26,518 nt of DNA from JAWWBG01 sp033721095 (GCA_033721095.1 JAWWBG010000007.1:1-26518); one strand, 5' to 3'. Positions 7,433 through 14,984 are shown, numbered from the stretch's first letter. Notes: generated from the sequence alone by a model not told the origin. Program-made: numbers and translations.

Positions 7433-7864
7433 ATGACCACGACCGTCGCCACGATCGAGACGCCGGAGCTGGCCGTTGGCCGCTCCCGGCTCCAGCTCGC
7501 CCTGAACGTGACCGATCTCGACGCTGCCGTGGACTTCTACGAGCGCCTGTTCGCGACGCCCGTCAGCAAGCGTCGCCCCGGATACGCGAACTTTGCGATC
7601 GCGAATCCGCCGCTCAAGCTGGTGCTGTTCGAGAACGAGGAGGGCGCGACGCTCAACCACCTGGGCGTCGAGGTGTCATCGACCATGGAGGTGGACGCGA
7701 CGACGCGGCGATTGTCCGAGGATGGCTTGGACACCGCGACCGAGGAGGCCGTGGCCTGCTGCCACGCGGTGCAGGACAAGGTCTGGGTCACCGACCCGGA
7801 CGGCGCCCCGTGGGAGGTCTACACGGTGCTCGGCGATGACGACTCCGCCGCGGCGAGCCTCTGA
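7433..7864 (+). CDS. arsI: ArsI-type C-As lyase (VOC superfamily; CadI-like)
   Basis: A 143-residue protein of the vicinal-oxygen-chelate superfamily. ArsI is a non-heme iron dioxygenase that cleaves the carbon-arsenic bond of trivalent organoarsenicals such as methylarsenite. Family signatures are visible: QLALNV, YANFAI, NHLGVEV, and the ACCHAVQDKVWVTDPDG block ending in WEVY. The probable iron ligands are Gln21, His76 and Glu128. Cys109-Cys110 is the vicinal pair that binds As(III) in characterised ArsI. The same family was earlier annotated as cadmium-induced CadI, so cadmium response is a possible label. The start is supported by GAGGAGAGAAGGA just before ATG 7433. It is divergent from arsR. 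No arsM, arsB, acr3 or arsC gene is in the window, so the arsenite export step must be elsewhere. Confidence 0.92.
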   Translation: MTTTVATIETPELAVGRSRLQLALNVTDLDAAVDFYERLFATPVSKRRPGYANFAIANPPLKLVLFENEEGATLNHLGVEVSSTMEVDATTRRLSEDGLDTATEEAVACCHAVQDKVWVTDPDGAPWEVYTVLGDDDSAAASL

Positions 7865-7911
7865 GTGGGTGCGGTCCCGGCTGCTGCTGAATCCAGGGGA
7901 CAACCGACCTT

Positions 7912-8370
7912 GTGGTGGCCGCCGTCCGCCAGTTGTGTGACGAGGCCCCCCGACGAGGTCCGTTCGTCCAGCTGCAACCCCGGACGCGACACGGCGTCCC
8001 CGGCATCGCGGTCGCCGTCTCGCCACGCGAGTGGGCACCGTCGTTGTTGCGACACGTCATGCGGCACGGCGGGGCCCTGGTGCGGGCGCGTCCCATGGGT
8101 ATGGGTGAGGCCCTCGATGAGGACTACGTCGTCCTGGTCTGTGAGGACACGACGTCGTTCCTGACCCGCGAGCTCGTGGAACGGCTGCACGAGCGAGGGC
8201 GCATGGTGCTGGGGCTGCACGACCCCCGGGATGCGGCGGGCCGGCGTCGGCTGCTCGCACTCGACGTGGACGGGATCCTCGAGACAATCGCGCAACCGTC
8301 GAGGATCCTCGAGCACGTCCGGCTCCTCGTGACACTCGTCCCCGACGCGTTGCCCATCGAATGGGCGTGA
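7912..8370 (+). CDS. Hypothetical protein, possibly a degenerate receiver-like domain
   Basis: A 152-residue soluble protein that I do not recognise. Hydrophobic strands alternate with helices in a flavodoxin/receiver-like order: GIAVAVSP (31-38), DYVVLVCED (71-79), RMVLGLHDP (97-105) and GILE (121-124). This resembles the pseudo-receiver N-terminal domain of CpaE/TadZ/Ssd proteins, but no ATPase domain follows and no phospho-acceptor can be assigned. Start GTG 7912 (or GTG 7915) has AGGGGA 11 bases upstream. It lies 47 bases after arsI on the same strand and may be read through from it. It is upstream of tadA with no overlap. Coding potential is supported by length and composition; the fold is an inference. 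Confidence 0.6.
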   Translation: MVAAVRQLCDEAPRRGPFVQLQPRTRHGVPGIAVAVSPREWAPSLLRHVMRHGGALVRARPMGMGEALDEDYVVLVCEDTTSFLTRELVERLHERGRMVLGLHDPRDAAGRRRLLALDVDGILETIAQPSRILEHVRLLVTLVPDALPIEWA

Positions 8371-8425
8371 ACCCGCCGGCTCCGGGCATCATGTGGCGTC
8401 CCGGCGACGCTCGGAGCGACCGGCG

Positions 8426-8890
8426 ATGCCACGTGAACACGAGGCGGCCATGGCTGCGGCCCTCGACCAGGCCGCCCGGGCGCCCGCGCATGGCGATGTC
8501 CCCATCGGCGCCGTCGTCGTGCATGGCCGTGGTGACGCGGCCGAGATCGTCGCCCGTGCGCACAACCGGCGGGAGGTGGACTCCGACCCGACGGCCCACG
8601 CCGAGATCCTCGCCCTGCGGCAGGCCGCGGCTGCGCTCGGTACGTGGCGGCTGACCAACTGCACGTTGGTCGTGACCCTCGAGCCGTGCGCCATGTGTGC
8701 CGGCGCCGCCGTTGCCGCCCGCGTCGACACGGTGGTCTTCGGAGCCGACGACCCCAAGGCCGGTGCGGTGGTCTCGCTGTGGGACATCCCCCGCGACGAG
8801 CGCCTGAACCACCAGGTCCGTGTCGTCCGGGGTGTCCGTGCCGACGAGAGCGGAGCGTTGCTCAGGGAGTTCTTCGCGTCCCGCCGATGA
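8426..8890 (+). CDS. tadA: tRNA-specific adenosine-34 deaminase
   Basis: A 154-residue zinc deaminase of the cytidine/deoxycytidylate deaminase superfamily. His58 and catalytic Glu60 lie in the TAHAEIL motif, and Cys88 and Cys91 in EPCAMCAGA; together these bind zinc and activate water. TadA converts A34 to inosine in the anticodon of tRNA-Arg(ACG), allowing one tRNA to read CGU/CGC/CGA. Length and motif spacing fit the bacterial tRNA enzyme rather than a free-nucleoside deaminase; guanine deaminase is the main alternative. ATG 8426 is chosen over in-frame upstream codons because GGAG lies nine bases before it. A tRNA-Ser gene follows 23 bases downstream. Confidence 0.92.
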   Translation: MPREHEAAMAAALDQAARAPAHGDVPIGAVVVHGRGDAAEIVARAHNRREVDSDPTAHAEILALRQAAAALGTWRLTNCTLVVTLEPCAMCAGAAVAARVDTVVFGADDPKAGAVVSLWDIPRDERLNHQVRVVRGVRADESGALLREFFASRR

Positions 8891-8897
8891 GGGGCCG

Positions 8898-8903
8898 TAC
8901 CCT
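8898..8903 (+). promoter_or_regulatory. Possible -10 box of tRNA-Ser
   Basis: TACCCT fits TANNNT. It ends 10 bases before the mature tRNA 5' end, which would give a 5' leader of a few bases. No clear -35 is visible. Confidence 0.4.
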
Positions 8904-8913
8904 CCCGCGCCCC

Positions 8914-9005
8914 GGAGGGATCGCATAGTCCGGCCGAGTGCGCCCGCCTCGAAAGCGGGTAGGCCCGCAAGGGTCTCGGGGGTTCAAATCCCCCTCCCTC
9001 CGCCA
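8914..9005 (+). tRNA. tRNA-Ser(CGA)
   Basis: A class II tRNA of 92 bases with encoded CCA. The acceptor stem is GGAGGGA paired with TCCCTCC, followed by discriminator G and CCA (9003-9005). The anticodon stem is CCCGC/GCGGG around loop CTCGAAA, giving anticodon CGA (serine, codon UCG). A long variable arm (GGCCC...GGGTC) and a T arm GGGGG-TTCAAAT-CCCCC confirm the class. All seven acceptor pairs are Watson-Crick. Confidence 0.97.
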
Positions 9006-9039
9006 CGCCGCCAGCGCCGTCCCCGCTGTCCAGGGGCTG

Positions 9040-9705
9040 TCAGTACGGGCCGTCCTCGATGTCCGGGTGGGCAACGATGTCCACACCGTGGTTCTCGGGT
9101 GAGGCAAGGGTCCACCATTGCGGCGCGAACGAGTCGTCGGCCAGCCGTCCGCCCGCTGCGAGCGCCTCCGCCACGCGCGCCTCGGCCTGATCCGCGGGCA
9201 CGCAGACGTCGATGTGCAGCCGGCCGCGACCGGGCTTGGACGGCCGCAGTTCGTGGAACCAGAGGTGAGGATTGCGGCGCTGCGGGTCGGCCGAGAGGTC
9301 GCGACGGAGCTGCGTGTAGCCCAGCGCTGCCGACCAGAACGGGAGGACATCTGCCTCTGCGTCCTGGGCAACCGCGATCCCGACGACCTGGAGCCGCGCG
9401 GGATCGGCGCGCAAGCCCATCGCCTTCGCGGCCACGGAGATCCGTTGGGCGAGCTGGACGTCCAGTTCGCCGACGGCCCCGGTCTCGCGCATGAAGGTCC
9501 GGACCGTCACGCCCTCGGCGCGCAGGTCGACCGTCGGGTGGTGGTCGAGCTCGTCGGCGATCTCGGCGATTGCGGCGATGAACTGGGCGCCCTGGGAGAA
9601 CGACTCGACCAGGTAGTGGACGTAGGCGCCGCCGTAGAGGAGCCGCCAGTCCTCGACACCCTCCCGTTCGTGGAATGCACGTGCGGTGATTCGGTCGCTG
9701 CCCAT
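9040..9705 (-). CDS. Pterin-4a-carbinolamine dehydratase-like domain fused to a VOC/glyoxalase domain
   Basis: A 221-residue two-domain protein. Residues 1-100 resemble pterin-4a-carbinolamine dehydratase (PCD/DCoH): an FIAAIAEIADELDHHP motif with His55-His56 and a GELDVQLAQRI helix. The third active-site histidine of true dehydratases (in the T-H-D motif before the GL/GE turn) is missing; the equivalent stretch reads TFMRETGAVGE. Residues 105-215 are a VOC fold (VVGIAVAQD..., FWSAALGYTQL, NPHLWF, GRLHIDVCVP). This fusion occurs in actinobacteria and its role is not established; it may bind a small molecule rather than dehydrate pterins. Start 9705 is chosen for GGAGG four bases upstream. Its 3' end faces the tRNA-Ser gene across 34 bases in which I see no clear terminator. 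Confidence 0.82.
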   Translation of the reverse strand: MGSDRITARAFHEREGVEDWRLLYGGAYVHYLVESFSQGAQFIAAIAEIADELDHHPTVDLRAEGVTVRTFMRETGAVGELDVQLAQRISVAAKAMGLRADPARLQVVGIAVAQDAEADVLPFWSAALGYTQLRRDLSADPQRRNPHLWFHELRPSKPGRGRLHIDVCVPADQAEARVAEALAAGGRLADDSFAPQWWTLASPENHGVDIVAHPDIEDGPY

Positions 9706-9831
9706 GGCGCCTCCGTCAGCGTGGGGCCTGGGTCCTCCGGAGCCCTGCGCGTGCGACTCTACGGGTACCGACGCGCCGCACTCCGGGATGTCGGCGTCGT
9801 GGAGTGCAGGCAACAGGTGTCCCCGACACGA

Positions 9832-9860
9832 CTGGAGCCCCGCACGGGGCGGGGCTCCAG
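9832..9860 (-). terminator. Strong hairpin downstream of the LPXTG gene
   Basis: A perfect 12-bp stem (CTGGAGCCCCGC / GCGGGGCTCCAG) with a five-base loop, 21 bases past the stop of the surface-protein gene. No T-tract follows, as is usual for intrinsic terminators in GC-rich actinobacteria. Confidence 0.75.
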
Positions 9861-9881
9861 CGCCTGGTGTCCGGTCTGGCG

Positions 9882-11897
9882 TCAGCGGACCATGCCGCGA
9901 CGCAGTCCCCAGGCTCCTCCGAGGACGAGGACGCCCAGCAGGGCGATCCCGCCACCGGTGCTTGGCAGCTCCGGCGTCGGTGCGGCCGCCGGCATGAACT
10001 CGGCGCTGCTCGCGGGGTCGACGTCGAGCACGATCGACGGGGTGGCGATCGTGTCGGTCAACGACCCGAGCAGGTCGAAGATCGGCAGGCCGTCCAGGAG
10101 GCCTTCCACCGTGCCCAGTGCGCTGTCGAGGTCGCCGAGGCCCGTTCCGAGCCCGTCGACCGCGGTCGTGAGGTCGCCGATCGGGCCCGCAAGGCCGCTG
10201 GCTGCGCCGAGTTCAGTGGCGAGGTCGCCCAACGTGCCCTCGATGGCGTCCAGGCCGACCGGGAGCCCACCGAGCTGACCGAGCAGACCATCGGCAAGCC
10301 CGGACGGGTCGATCGTCACCGAGGGCAGGCTCACGTGCAGCAGGTTGAACACCGCCGACGCCACGTTGTAGTCGCCGTCGGTCCCGGTCGTGATGGAGCG
10401 GTCGAGCACGTCGACCTCGACGTTCCCGACGGTGACGGCGCCCGCGGTCAGTGCGCCGAGCACGTCACCCAACTGGCCGATCACGCCGGTCACGGTGCCC
10501 GTGATGGCGTCGATCGTCGCGTCAATGTCGTCGCAGTTGATCGGCACGTTGGTCCCGAGGATGTCCAGGTCGACAAGGTCGCAGGACGCACTGGCAGCCG
10601 CGCTGTCCGCGTCGGCGGTCGCCGAGACCGCCAGGCCGGAGACCACCAGGCTCACCAGGTCGGCTGCCGACAGGCCACCCAGGAGGCCGGCCAGCTCGTC
10701 CAGCAGGTCCGCGTCGAGCAGGGCGAGGACGGCACCGAGGTCGACGAGACCGCCGGAGAGGTCCTCGATGGCCGCAACCAACGACGCGACAGCGGCCGTG
10801 ACGGCAGCCACGAGGCTGTCGAGCATGGCGTTCAGGTCGTCCAGTGCGGTCGCGCCCGTCGTGGCGCCGGTGAAGGGCGAGGCGGCGGCGACGAGCGCGT
10901 CGTCGACGCACACAAGCAAGGCGTCCAACAGCTCCGTGCCGGCGAGGACGCCCGTGTCGCACGCGATGAGGTTGGTCACGTCGGTGACGAGCCCGGGCAG
11001 GGCGGCCGCAAGGTCGACCGGGTCCAGGGACTGGGCAGCCACCAGATCGTCACGGACGGCGTCCAGGGCTTCGACGTCGGGCAGGACGCCCTCGATCGCG
11101 ACGATGTCATCGACGATGGGGTGACCGGCGAGGATCGAGGATCCGGCTTCGACGGTCGCCAGCTGCGAGACGACCTCGTCGAGCGCCGTCGTGACGCCGT
11201 CGAGAACCGCCTGGAGGTCACCGGAGACGGGCAGGCCCAGCGCGTCGATGAGTGCCAGCAGGTTTGCGAGCGGCAGCATCTCGAGGATGTCCTGCGGCAG
11301 CAGGGCGCCGAGGTCGATGCCGGCGGTCAGCGTCGCGATCGCCTGCTGGGCGCTGGCGCCGGAGGTGCTGTTCACGCCGCTGGCGATCAGGCCGGGCTCG
11401 ACGGTGATCCCGACCGAGTCGAGGAGCGCCGTGACCTGGGTCAGCGTCGCGTCGAGCATGGCGATGGCGTCGTCCGCGGACGCGGCAGCCGAGGCGTCCG
11501 CGGTACCGAGGCTGCCACCGAGCGGGGCCGGCACCGCCAGGCCCTGGCTGTTGTCGGTGGCGGCACCATCGGAGGACGCCTCGACGGAGCCGACCTCCGT
11601 GTCGTTGAGTCGCAGTGGCGTCAGCGTCGCGATGGCCAGCGGCGATCCGGTCAGGCTCCGGGCCGCGTCGTTGGAGGCGTAGGTGCCTGCATCGACGAGG
11701 TCGAGGTCGATGTCGGGGATCTGCAGCCCCAGCGTGTCGGCGAGGCTCCCGAGGTCTGCCCCGCTGACCCCGAGGCTGACGGCGGTGAGCGACGTGGCCG
11801 ACGTTCCGACCGCAGGCGTGGCGTTCGCGCCGTCGGCGGCGATCAGTGACAGCGACAGCGCGCCGGCCAGGACGGCCGATCCGATCCGGTTGAGCAT
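9882..11897 (-). CDS. LPXTG-anchored, lysine-free surface protein
   Basis: A 671-residue cell-wall protein. A signal peptide (MLNRIGSAVLAGALSLSLIAADGANA) opens it, and a sortase signal closes it: LPSTG at 644-648, a hydrophobic stretch, and RRGMVR. The mature chain is Ala/Leu/Asp/Val-rich and acidic. I see no lysine anywhere, and no tryptophan before the C-terminal membrane stretch. It contains many short helical blocks of the type LD.V...LD..V..LA and Gly-rich GLGDL repeats. Four cysteines fall in two close groups (IACDTG/LVCVDD and ASCDLVD/INCDDID), suggesting two disulfides. A sortase should attach it to peptidoglycan; no sortase gene is in the window. Start 11897 is supported by AAGGGAAG upstream. 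I do not recognise a named family. A 12-bp terminator hairpin follows, and another separates it from the SGNH gene upstream, so it is probably transcribed alone. Confidence 0.88.
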   Translation of the reverse strand: MLNRIGSAVLAGALSLSLIAADGANATPAVGTSATSLTAVSLGVSGADLGSLADTLGLQIPDIDLDLVDAGTYASNDAARSLTGSPLAIATLTPLRLNDTEVGSVEASSDGAATDNSQGLAVPAPLGGSLGTADASAAASADDAIAMLDATLTQVTALLDSVGITVEPGLIASGVNSTSGASAQQAIATLTAGIDLGALLPQDILEMLPLANLLALIDALGLPVSGDLQAVLDGVTTALDEVVSQLATVEAGSSILAGHPIVDDIVAIEGVLPDVEALDAVRDDLVAAQSLDPVDLAAALPGLVTDVTNLIACDTGVLAGTELLDALLVCVDDALVAAASPFTGATTGATALDDLNAMLDSLVAAVTAAVASLVAAIEDLSGGLVDLGAVLALLDADLLDELAGLLGGLSAADLVSLVVSGLAVSATADADSAAASASCDLVDLDILGTNVPINCDDIDATIDAITGTVTGVIGQLGDVLGALTAGAVTVGNVEVDVLDRSITTGTDGDYNVASAVFNLLHVSLPSVTIDPSGLADGLLGQLGGLPVGLDAIEGTLGDLATELGAASGLAGPIGDLTTAVDGLGTGLGDLDSALGTVEGLLDGLPIFDLLGSLTDTIATPSIVLDVDPASSAEFMPAAAPTPELPSTGGGIALLGVLVLGGAWGLRRGMVR

Positions 11898-12061
11898 GGT
11901 CTTCCCTTGATGGAGGGTCCCGCACGTGACGGTGCGTCGAGATGACGTCAGGGACCGAGTGGCCTCCACCAAACCACGACCCCCGGCTCGACGGCATAGT
12001 CCCCGTGGGGGGACCACGCCGGCCCGAAGTGACTAGTCCGTCGACATCTGCATGACATGGC

Positions 12062-12088
12062 GGAGGGCCGGCACCGGGCCGGCCCTCC
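12062..12088 (-). terminator. Strong hairpin downstream of the SGNH hydrolase gene
   Basis: A perfect 11-bp GC-rich stem (GGAGGGCCGGC / GCCGGCCCTCC) with a five-base loop, 17 bases past the stop at 12106. It separates the hydrolase from the LPXTG gene on the same strand. Confidence 0.75.
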
Positions 12089-12105
12089 ACGCTGTCGCCC
12101 GCGCG

Positions 12106-13026
12106 TCAGCCGTTGTTGGGAATCTCCGTCACTGGCAGCGGGGGTGCCACGGCCACGATGGCCTGGGCAATGATCCCGTAGCCCGTCACGTTGGGATGGA
12201 TGTCGCCCGCCGTGCACATGTGCGTCAGGACGCACACCGTCACGACGTTCAGCGGCGTGTCCGGCGGCAGCGGTGCCGGGTCGGCGACCGGGGTCAGGTC
12301 AGCAACGTTGTAGGCCACGGCCACGGGCGCGACGGGCACACCGAAGGCCCCGTAGATCGCATGGAGCGCACCGTTCAACGTCACCACGAGCTGGTCGCTG
12401 AGGTCCATGAGCTCGGGCTGGCCGAGCAGGTACGCGGCGGCGAGCGCGTTGTAGTAGTCCATGGCAACGATCGGGACGTCCGGTCCCGCCGCGGCCCGGA
12501 GTGCCGCGACGATCTGCGGTGTCAACGTCAGGACGTTCGTGAAGCCCTCGGCGATGCAGGCCTCGAAGGCTTCCGGGTCATTCTCGTCGATGAGCAGTCC
12601 ACGGCAGCCGGCAAGATCATTGATGCCCACGTCGAGCGTCACGAGTCCGATGTTCTTGCGATGCCTGGCGATCCAGTGCGCCGCCTCCGCCAGCTGGGAG
12701 CCGTGGTCGTAGGTGCACGCGCTGCCCTCGCCCGTGACCATTCGCACGGTCGTCTCGGCCGGACAGCCGAACTTCTTCACCTGGACCTTGTCATCGGTGG
12801 TGGTCGCCAACAGTTCGACGATCTGGTCGGCATAGCCGTCTCCGGTCGTCGTCGTGCCGCCGGCGCCATCGGGTTGGACGCCAACCGAGAGCGACGTCCC
12901 GACGGACACCACCCACTTGCGGGTGGTGTCGTCGGGTGCGTTCCCCGGAGCGGCAGTCGCCACGGTGGGGGCGGTGACGGCCAACAGCGTGGCCACCACC
13001 ACGAAGAACCTGTTCCTGCCATTCAT
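12106..13026 (-). CDS. Secreted SGNH/GDSL hydrolase (lipase/esterase-like)
   Basis: A 306-residue secreted hydrolase. The signal peptide is MNGRNRFFVVVATLLAVTAP ending near ATAAP. SGNH blocks are visible: nucleophile Ser45 in VVSVGTSLSVG (GTS instead of the common GDS), Gly87 in FGCP, Asn136 in LDVGINDL, and Asp275/His277 in GDIHPN. Cysteines at 88/104, 141/157 and 265/271 suggest disulfides, consistent with an extracytoplasmic enzyme. Family members hydrolyse esters of lipids or sugars; the substrate is not predictable. Start 13026 is supported by AGGAG eight bases upstream; the frame continues upstream but lacks the signal peptide. It is divergent from the PAS-domain gene across 246 bases that hold a tandem 11-bp repeat. 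A terminator hairpin follows. Confidence 0.9.
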   Translation of the reverse strand: MNGRNRFFVVVATLLAVTAPTVATAAPGNAPDDTTRKWVVSVGTSLSVGVQPDGAGGTTTTGDGYADQIVELLATTTDDKVQVKKFGCPAETTVRMVTGEGSACTYDHGSQLAEAAHWIARHRKNIGLVTLDVGINDLAGCRGLLIDENDPEAFEACIAEGFTNVLTLTPQIVAALRAAAGPDVPIVAMDYYNALAAAYLLGQPELMDLSDQLVVTLNGALHAIYGAFGVPVAPVAVAYNVADLTPVADPAPLPPDTPLNVVTVCVLTHMCTAGDIHPNVTGYGIIAQAIVAVAPPLPVTEIPNNG

Positions 13027-13046
13027 GATCTGATCTCCTGGACCCA

Positions 13047-13068
13047 GCGCCCCTGTGGCGCCCCTGTG
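13047..13068. repeat. Tandem perfect 11-bp direct repeat upstream of the SGNH gene
   Basis: GCGCCCCTGTG occurs twice without a spacer (13047-13057 and 13058-13068), 21-42 bases upstream of the hydrolase start codon. One copy per helical turn would fit adjacent protein-binding sites or a leader element; chance duplication is possible. Confidence 0.6.
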
Positions 13069-13272
13069 TCCGGTCCTCACAGACTCTGCCGGTCGGAGCA
13101 GGTGGGGTCCTGAGGGATGTCCCCCATGTCGCTCGCAGGGCTCGCCGGCGCCGGGGGACGCGATCCTGCGCAGGGCGTGAGCAGAGACCTGAGAGCGCGT
13201 CGGCCCGTCGGGCAACGATGCCGCACGATCTCCGGCGATCCGGCATGATGCGCAGGCGGACGAGGGGGAGCC

Positions 13273-13665
13273 ATGGCGCAGCAGCCGATCGAGATCATCC
13301 TTGCCCAGCGACTGGCCAGCCATCTGGCGATGCCGGTCTTCCTCGTCGGGGCCGACGGCGCCATGCTCTATTACAACGATGCCGCCGAGTCGATCATCGG
13401 GATCCGCTTCGACGAGACCGGGACCGTCCCCAGGGAAGTCTGGTCGAGTGCCGTGACCTGGCTCGACGAGGACGGCACGGCCTTCGAGCCGGGCGAGTCG
13501 CCGGTCGTGAAGTCGGTCGAGACGCGCCAACCTGCGCACGCGACCCTGGGCCTGCGCGGCATCGACGGTGTCGAACGGCAGGTCACGGGCACGGCCCTGC
13601 CACTCGAGAGCGGCCAGGGAACCCACCTCGGTGTCCTGATCTTCTTCTGGGAGGTTGGGCAGTGA
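13273..13665 (+). CDS. Stand-alone PAS-domain protein
   Basis: A 130-residue cytosolic protein made of a single PAS fold. The core pattern MPVFLVGADGAMLYYNDAAE is the typical first PAS strands and helix. Later strands include RQVTGTALPLESG and LGVLIFFWEV. There is no kinase, cyclase or DNA-binding output domain. PAS domains sense small ligands, redox state or light, or mediate pairing; the ligand is unknown. ATG 13273 has GAGGGGGAG just upstream. The stop overlaps the GTG start of the MBL gene (GTGA at 13662-13665), so the two are translationally coupled and likely work together. It is divergent from the SGNH hydrolase. Confidence 0.88.
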   Translation: MAQQPIEIILAQRLASHLAMPVFLVGADGAMLYYNDAAESIIGIRFDETGTVPREVWSSAVTWLDEDGTAFEPGESPVVKSVETRQPAHATLGLRGIDGVERQVTGTALPLESGQGTHLGVLIFFWEVGQ

Positions 13666-14504
13666 AGGTCCGCATCTGGGGTGCGCGGGGGTCTCTGGCC
13701 GTGTCCGGGCCCGAGTACTTCAAGTACGGCGGCAACACGTCATGCATCGAGCTGCGGGCATCCGACGAGAATCTCGTCGTCCTGGACGCCGGCACCGGCC
13801 TGCGACGGCTGAGCGACTCGATCGGCGACGAGGTGAAACGTGTCGACATCCTCCTCACCCACTTCCACGTCGATCATCTCTTCGGCTTCGGTTTCTTCGG
13901 CGTGCTGTTCCGTCCGGACGTCGAGGTGCACGTGTGGGGCCCGGCGACGCGGACGATGGGCCTGCGTGCGCGCCTGAACCGGATGCTGTCGCCGCCACTG
14001 TTCCCGGTGCGGGTCCCGGACCTGCCCAGTCGCCCCGTGCTGCACGAGCCCCCCATCGGCACGTTCGAGCTGCCCGGCCTCGAGGTGACGGCAGACCTCG
14101 TTTCCCACCCGGGGAGGACCTACGGCTACCGGTTCGACGACGGCGAGGGCGTGGTGACCTACCTGCCCGATCACGAACCGATCCTGGGCTGGGAGCGGAT
14201 CCCGCACGACCCGACGTGGGTGTCAGGGACCGACTTGGCGGCGCATGCCGACCTGCTCATCCACGACGCGCAGTACACCGAGGAGGAGTACGCCCAGCGC
14301 GTCGGATGGGGTCACAGCTCGACGTCCCAGGTGGTCGACTTTGCGCGGCTCGTCGAGGCTCGGCACCTGTTGGCGTTCCACCACGACCCGGGTCATGACG
14401 ACTGGGAGCTCGACTCGATGTGGGAGAAGGTCGACATTCCCGAGGAGCTCGAGCTGTCCGTCGCGGCCGAGGGCCAGACGCACCTGGTGGGTTCCCACGC
14501 GTAG
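13662..14504 (+). CDS. Metallo-beta-lactamase-fold hydrolase (RNase Z/PhnP-like)
   Basis: A 280-residue MBL-fold protein. It begins MKVRIWGARGS, the usual start of this subgroup. The metal motif HxHxDH is intact (THFHVDH: His67, His69, Asp71, His72). Further ligands are likely His149 (SHPGRT), Asp170 (YLPDHE) and His240/His241 (AFHHDP). A GHSSTSQVVDFA motif resembles RNase Z and cyclic-phosphodiesterase relatives. A phosphodiesterase-type activity on a nucleotide or cyclic phosphate is plausible, but the substrate is unknown. GTG 13662 is the start: GGGAGG lies seven bases upstream and the GTGA overlap couples it to the PAS gene. The tail of the gene is followed 22 bases later by a lipoprotein gene. 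Confidence 0.9.
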   Translation: MKVRIWGARGSLAVSGPEYFKYGGNTSCIELRASDENLVVLDAGTGLRRLSDSIGDEVKRVDILLTHFHVDHLFGFGFFGVLFRPDVEVHVWGPATRTMGLRARLNRMLSPPLFPVRVPDLPSRPVLHEPPIGTFELPGLEVTADLVSHPGRTYGYRFDDGEGVVTYLPDHEPILGWERIPHDPTWVSGTDLAAHADLLIHDAQYTEEEYAQRVGWGHSSTSQVVDFARLVEARHLLAFHHDPGHDDWELDSMWEKVDIPEELELSVAAEGQTHLVGSHA

Positions 14505-14526
14505 GTGGTGGCACGGGACGACGGGC

Positions 14527-14955
14527 GTGGGCCTGGCGGCCGCTGCCCTGTTCCTCGTGGGCTGTTTCGAGGCCCAGGGCACGCGGATGTTCGAACTCGA
14601 GCCGGGGGACTGCTTCGACAACCTGTTCAGTGACCCGCAGGAAACCCGCCTGCTCCTGCGGGTCGAGGTCGTTCCGTGTGATGAGCCGCACCAGAAGGAG
14701 GTCACCGCGATCGTCCCCGTCCCGGGCGGCGATGAACACCCCGGCGGTGCGTTCTTCGTCGAGGTCGTGTCGAACGAGTGCCCGGCAGCCCTCCAGGAGT
14801 ACGCGGGCGCCCACGGCGAGGACCTGGTCGGCACCGGGCACTTTCCCTCGACGAACAGCTGGGACCTGGGCTATCACTGGGTGATCTGCGTCGTCCAGGC
14901 CGCGGACGGAGGGCTGTTGACGGGCTCGGTCCGGTCAGCCACCAACCAGGAGTGA
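14527..14955 (+). CDS. Small lipoprotein, septum-formation-domain-like
   Basis: A lipoprotein of about 142 residues. A hydrophobic stretch ends in lipobox LVGC, with Cys13 as the lipidation site. The mature part begins MFELEPGDCFDN and continues with VVPCDEPHQKEVTAIV, a Cys-rich pattern seen in the actinobacterial septum-formation domain (PF13845-like). Later Cys residues (NECPAA, VICVVQ) may form disulfides. Function is unknown; it probably sits on the outer face of the membrane. GTG 14527 is the only conventional in-frame start close enough, but it gives a signal peptide without a basic N-region, so the start is uncertain. It lies 22 bases after the MBL gene and converges on whiB. Confidence 0.75.
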   Translation: MGLAAAALFLVGCFEAQGTRMFELEPGDCFDNLFSDPQETRLLLRVEVVPCDEPHQKEVTAIVPVPGGDEHPGGAFFVEVVSNECPAALQEYAGAHGEDLVGTGHFPSTNSWDLGYHWVICVVQAADGGLLTGSVRSATNQE

Positions 14956-14984
14956 GGTGAGGCCCCGGGCGAGCAGCCAGGCGG

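Noticed and set aside
6988..7864. arsR/arsI pair considered as a mobile arsenic island
   Set aside because: No transposase, repeats or composition change around it; it sits between ordinary chromosomal genes.
9804..11849. 681-codon plus-strand frame opposite the LPXTG gene
   Set aside because: It mirrors the Asp/Ala/Leu-rich codons as Arg/Gln/Val-rich protein without domains; the minus frame has signal peptide, LPSTG and a ribosome binding site.
11943..11950. TGACGTCA palindrome in the leader of the LPXTG gene
   Set aside because: An isolated 8-base palindrome without a second copy or a nearby regulator; too short to call an operator.
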